From Candidatus Saccharibacteria bacterium UBA3829 (GTDB lineage Bacteria; Patescibacteriota; Saccharimonadia; Saccharimonadales; Saccharimonadaceae), in contig DGIF01000043.1 of NCBI GenBank assembly GCA_002393165.1, positions 1-7,868 of the forward strand: 7,868 nt of DNA, in the 5' to 3' direction. The position numbers were made by a program, and so were the translations under genes. The notes beneath the pieces are model-generated. The model ran no database searches, was not told the origin of the DNA, and worked only from the letters and a program-made list of their open reading frames with translations. Of this stretch, positions 6,363 to 7,868 are shown piece by piece (within the stretch, counting starts at the first letter, position 1; the number at the start of each line of letters is the position of its first letter).

Positions 6363-6393
6363 TTGAAGATATTTTTAGGTTGCATGGTATAAT
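6363..6393 (+). promoter_or_regulatory. Promoter for the thioredoxin reductase-like gene, predicting a leaderless mRNA
   Basis: TGGTATAAT (6385-6393) is a perfect extended -10. The best -35 is TTGAAG (6363-6368) at a long 19-base spacing, so the extended element probably carries recognition. Only 6 bases separate the -10 from the ATG at 6400, so the usual start (7 bases after the -10) coincides with the A of the start codon. There is no Shine-Dalgarno sequence upstream of the ATG. Confidence 0.75.
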
Positions 6394-6399
6394 TTAATT

Positions 6400-7170
6400 A
6401 TGTTTGACATAATTATTATCGGGGCGGGGATCGCTGGGATGACGGCGGGGATTTATGTGGCGAGAGCCGGAAAAACGGTGTTGATTTTGGAGTCAAAAAC
6501 GCACGGTGGGCAAATCGTGAATACACTTGGAATTCAGAATTGGCCGGGCGAAACGGAAATTTCCGGAGTAGATTTGGCTCAGAAGATATATCGTCAGGCA
6601 AATAATTTAGGTGCGAAGATTTTGTACGAAGAAGTGATGAGCGTAGACGTGCGGGGCGATGGCGGGTTTTTGGTGAAGACGGACGAAAATGAATATTCGT
6701 GCCGTGCGATGATCATTGCGACCGGGACGGTGCCGAGAAAACTCAGCGAGAAACAAGCAGCCGACGCTGGTGAACGGCCGATTTCATATTGCGCGACTTG
6801 TGACGGCGCGCTTTATCGTGGCAAGACAGTGGTAGTAGTGGGAAGTGGCAATACGGCGAAACATGAAACTAAGTATCTCGAAAATATCGCGTCGAAAGTT
6901 TATCACATTCATCATGACGATCCAATCCCGGCGGATGCTGAAGCGATATTTGTGGCGATTGGACGAGTACCGAACACGACAGTGTTTGATGGACTGGTGG
7001 AACTTGATGCGGACGGATATGTGGTGGCCGGTGAGGATTGCAAAACTTCACATCCTGGCGTGTTTGTGGCGGGTGATTGCCGGACTAAGCAAGTACGACA
7101 GCTGGTAACGGCGGCGGGGGATGCCGCGGCGGCCGCGGCGGCAGCTTTGGCGTTTTTGAGAGAGGGTTAA
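6400..7170 (+). CDS. trxB: Thioredoxin reductase-like flavoprotein with shortened NAD(P)H domain
   Basis: The family reduces thioredoxin through FAD and a CxxC disulfide. Visible in the 256 residues: FAD dinucleotide motif GAGIAG (8-13), GGQIVNT (36-42), redox pair C131/C134 in CATCDG, a second dinucleotide motif GSGNTA (148-153), FVAIGRVPNT (184-193), and the C-terminal FAD-binding GVFVAGDC (220-227) with RQLVTAAGDAA. Family members are about 305-320 residues. Here about 55 residues are missing between VYHIHH and AIFVAIG, removing most of the NADPH domain's second half; the HRRxxxR motif that binds the NADPH 2'-phosphate is replaced by HHDDP. The reading frame and flanking motifs are intact, so this looks like a real in-frame deletion rather than decay. 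The electron donor is therefore uncertain. The start is fixed because the FAD motif begins at residue 8. The stop directly abuts the next gene's ATG. Confidence 0.85.
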   Translation: MFDIIIIGAGIAGMTAGIYVARAGKTVLILESKTHGGQIVNTLGIQNWPGETEISGVDLAQKIYRQANNLGAKILYEEVMSVDVRGDGGFLVKTDENEYSCRAMIIATGTVPRKLSEKQAADAGERPISYCATCDGALYRGKTVVVVGSGNTAKHETKYLENIASKVYHIHHDDPIPADAEAIFVAIGRVPNTTVFDGLVELDADGYVVAGEDCKTSHPGVFVAGDCRTKQVRQLVTAAGDAAAAAAAALAFLREG

Positions 7171-7665
7171 ATGGTAGACAAAGAGACTGAAGCTGAGTGG
7201 GCGCGAATGCGACAGGTTGAAGCGGAGCGACAGAAAGCCGCAAAGGCAGTACGGGAAGAAGATGCGAAGCAGGGAAAAGTGAATCTGGCTTTTCTTGCGC
7301 CGACTGGCACAAAAACTAAGGGCTGGTCTAGCAATCCGGACGTGGTGTTAGCTGATGCGGAAAAGATGGCGAACCGAAGTTTGATATTGGCGCTTTGCGG
7401 GATTTTGTTAATCGTAATTGGCGACATGGGCAACATGGTGTCTCAGGCGTTTGAGCTTGGTCTCGCGGGGTTAGTTCTGGCGATTCCGGGAACAGTAGGA
7501 GCGTTATGCGCCGGGGCGGCTACGTTGATAGCCGTTATAGTGATGGGTTATGAACTTTACGCGAAGCTTAAACGCGGGCGGTCGATCGACCACGCGTTTT
7601 TCACGGCGTTAGGCGCGGTCCTTGCGCTCGTCATCTATATTTGTCTGAAAAAGATGATATTATGA
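7171..7665 (+). CDS. Small membrane protein of unknown function, coupled to trxB
   Basis: I do not recognise this 164-residue protein. Residues 1-65 are hydrophilic, with a charged, probably helical start (5-35, rich in Glu, Arg, Ala and Lys) that could be a short coiled coil. Hydrophobic segments lie at about 69-88, 94-127 (long enough for two passes, broken by IPG at 105-107) and 142-160, giving three or four membrane spans. Basic KLKRGR (132-137) and KKM (160-162) suggest cytoplasmic loops. It begins at the base after the trxB stop with AGAGAGGG (7159-7166) 4 bases upstream, so it is translated from the same mRNA and probably coupled. Its UGA stop at 7663-7665 is also the TGn of the tRNA promoter. 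The transport-like hydrophobicity alone does not justify a function. Confidence 0.85.
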   Translation: MVDKETEAEWARMRQVEAERQKAAKAVREEDAKQGKVNLAFLAPTGTKTKGWSSNPDVVLADAEKMANRSLILALCGILLIVIGDMGNMVSQAFELGLAGLVLAIPGTVGALCAGAATLIAVIVMGYELYAKLKRGRSIDHAFFTALGAVLALVIYICLKKMIL

Positions 7666-7671
7666 TATAAT
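7641..7671 (+). promoter_or_regulatory. Extended -10 promoter for tRNA-Leu, overlapping the upstream stop codon
   Basis: TGATATAAT (7663-7671) is a perfect extended -10 whose TGA is the stop codon of the preceding gene. A partial -35, TTGTCT (7641-7646), lies 19 bases upstream within that gene's last codons. The predicted start near 7678 leaves about a 2-base leader before the mature tRNA 5' end at 7680. Confidence 0.65.
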
Positions 7672-7679
7672 TAAGCTGC

Positions 7680-7764
7680 GCCCAGATGGCGGAATTGGTA
7701 TACGCGTTCGACTTAAAATCGAATGAGGAAACTCATATGGGTTCAAGTCCCATCTCGGGCACCA
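7680..7764 (+). tRNA. tRNA-Leu, anticodon UAA, CCA encoded
   Basis: Decodes UUA (and UUG). D-stem GCG/CGC (7689-7691 with 7703-7705) has the GGTA loop. Anticodon stem TTCGA/TCGAA (7707-7711 with 7719-7723) frames loop CTTAAAA, with anticodon TAA at 7714-7716. The long variable arm TGAG-GAAA-CTCA (7724-7735) is typical of class II tRNAs. T-arm ATGGG-TTCAAGT-CCCAT spans 7737-7753, then A73 (7761) and encoded CCA (7762-7764). The outer acceptor pairs (GCCC/GGGC) are perfect, but positions 5-68 and 7-66 are A-C mismatches and 6-67 is a wobble, so the lower acceptor stem is unusual. All other conserved features are intact. Confidence 0.93.
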
Positions 7765-7773
7765 TTATTCAAG

Positions 7774-7868
7774 TTAAAAGCCGCCATCTTGGCCTTTTTT
7801 CTTGCTCGCTCGATCAATAATCGCATTTCGCAAGAAGAAAGGACTAATCTGACGGCTTTTAATCTTGA
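7774..7868 (-). CDS. Possible C-terminal end of a minus-strand gene (partial)
   Basis: Read from the right edge, one minus-strand frame is open for 30 codons and ends in TAA at 7776-7774, 9 bases from the tRNA end. The peptide ends RASKKGQDGGF and has codon choice like the neighbours. I do not recognise it. One plus-strand frame is also open here, and the stretch overlaps the palindrome, so the evidence is thin. If real, the gene converges on tRNA-Leu. Confidence 0.3.
   Translation of the reverse strand, partial: KIKSRQISPFFLRNAIIDRASKKKGQDGGF
7783..7800 (+). terminator. Possible weak terminator of the tRNA-Leu gene
   Basis: GCCA (7783-7786) pairs with TGGC (7790-7793) around a 3-base loop, followed by one C and six T (7795-7800). 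A 4-bp stem is short for an intrinsic terminator. It is the only T-run candidate downstream of the tRNA, 18 bases after the CCA. Confidence 0.35.

Larger units (their letters stand above)
7769..7868. repeat. Long imperfect inverted repeat next to tRNA-Leu, reaching the window edge
   Basis: The outer arms are TCAAG + TTAAAAGCCG (7769-7783) and CGGCTTTTAA + T + CTTGA (7853-7868): 15 pairs with one bulged T. The inner arms are CCTTTTTTCTTGC (7793-7805) and GCAAGAAGAAAGG (7830-7842): 13 pairs with one wobble. Internal loops of 9 and 10 bases separate them, and a 24-base apical region has a further CGAT/ATCG pairing. About 28 of the arm positions pair over 100 bases. It may be a structured RNA, a small non-autonomous mobile element or a coincidence within a coding end. 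The right side may extend beyond the window. Confidence 0.6.

Noticed and set aside
425..7665. Possible recoding of UGA as glycine (SR1/Gracilibacteria code)
   Set aside because: Coding frames use GGN for Gly and have no in-frame TGA; TGA serves as the stop of the 7171-7665 gene.
7765..7867. Plus-strand open frame downstream of tRNA-Leu
   Set aside because: It has no ATG, and the SD-like AAAGGA at 7838-7843 is not followed by a start codon at useful distance within the window. It is less convincing than the minus-strand frame.

Overview
The window looks like a chromosomal segment of a small-genome bacterium, most plausibly a Candidate Phyla Radiation member of the Saccharibacteria (TM7) type. 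This is an inference from four things: a short, divergent 5S rRNA; a surface protein with a PDTG-type motif next to a membrane anchor; RNase J with a long Lys/Ala-rich extension; and a stand-alone nusA. I could not run a phylogenetic search. UGA acts as a normal stop (it ends the 7171-7665 gene) and no coding frame needs UGA as a sense codon, so this is not the recoded SR1/Gracilibacteria code.

Layout. Bases 1-25 are the 3' tail of a 23S rRNA, followed by a hairpin-rich spacer, a complete 5S rRNA (172-280) and a strong intrinsic terminator (285-313) that closes the rRNA operon. A near-perfect consensus promoter (346-374) then drives an 808-residue surface protein (425-2851). That protein has a Pro/Glu/Thr repeat, a sorting-like PDTG-membrane-basic segment near its N terminus, a second signal-peptide-like membrane segment, one Listeria-Bacteroides (InlB B-type) repeat and a large unrecognised C-terminal region. 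A bidirectional terminator (2885-2917) separates it from the convergent nusA (2925-4064, minus strand).

nusA and the RNase J gene (4206-6356, plus strand) diverge from a 141-bp region. There the two promoters overlap at their -35 ends inside one short inverted repeat, and a 19-bp dyad lies on the nusA start. After RNase J comes a thioredoxin reductase-like flavoprotein (6400-7170). Its promoter sits so close to the ATG that a leaderless mRNA is predicted, and its NADPH domain has lost about 55 residues. It abuts a small membrane protein of unknown function (7171-7665), whose UGA stop forms part of the extended -10 promoter of a tRNA-Leu(UAA) gene (7680-7764). The last 100 bp form a long imperfect palindrome and may also encode the C terminus of a minus-strand gene leaving the window.

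The genes mix core RNA metabolism (rRNA, NusA, RNase J, tRNA-Leu) with redox and surface functions. NusA and RNase J, acting in transcription elongation/termination and RNA decay/processing, share a control region and may be co-regulated. I see no CRISPR array, transposase, toxin-antitoxin pair or recognised defence system. The most unusual items are the surface protein's architecture, the shortened thioredoxin reductase, the nusA/rnj control region and the terminal palindrome.
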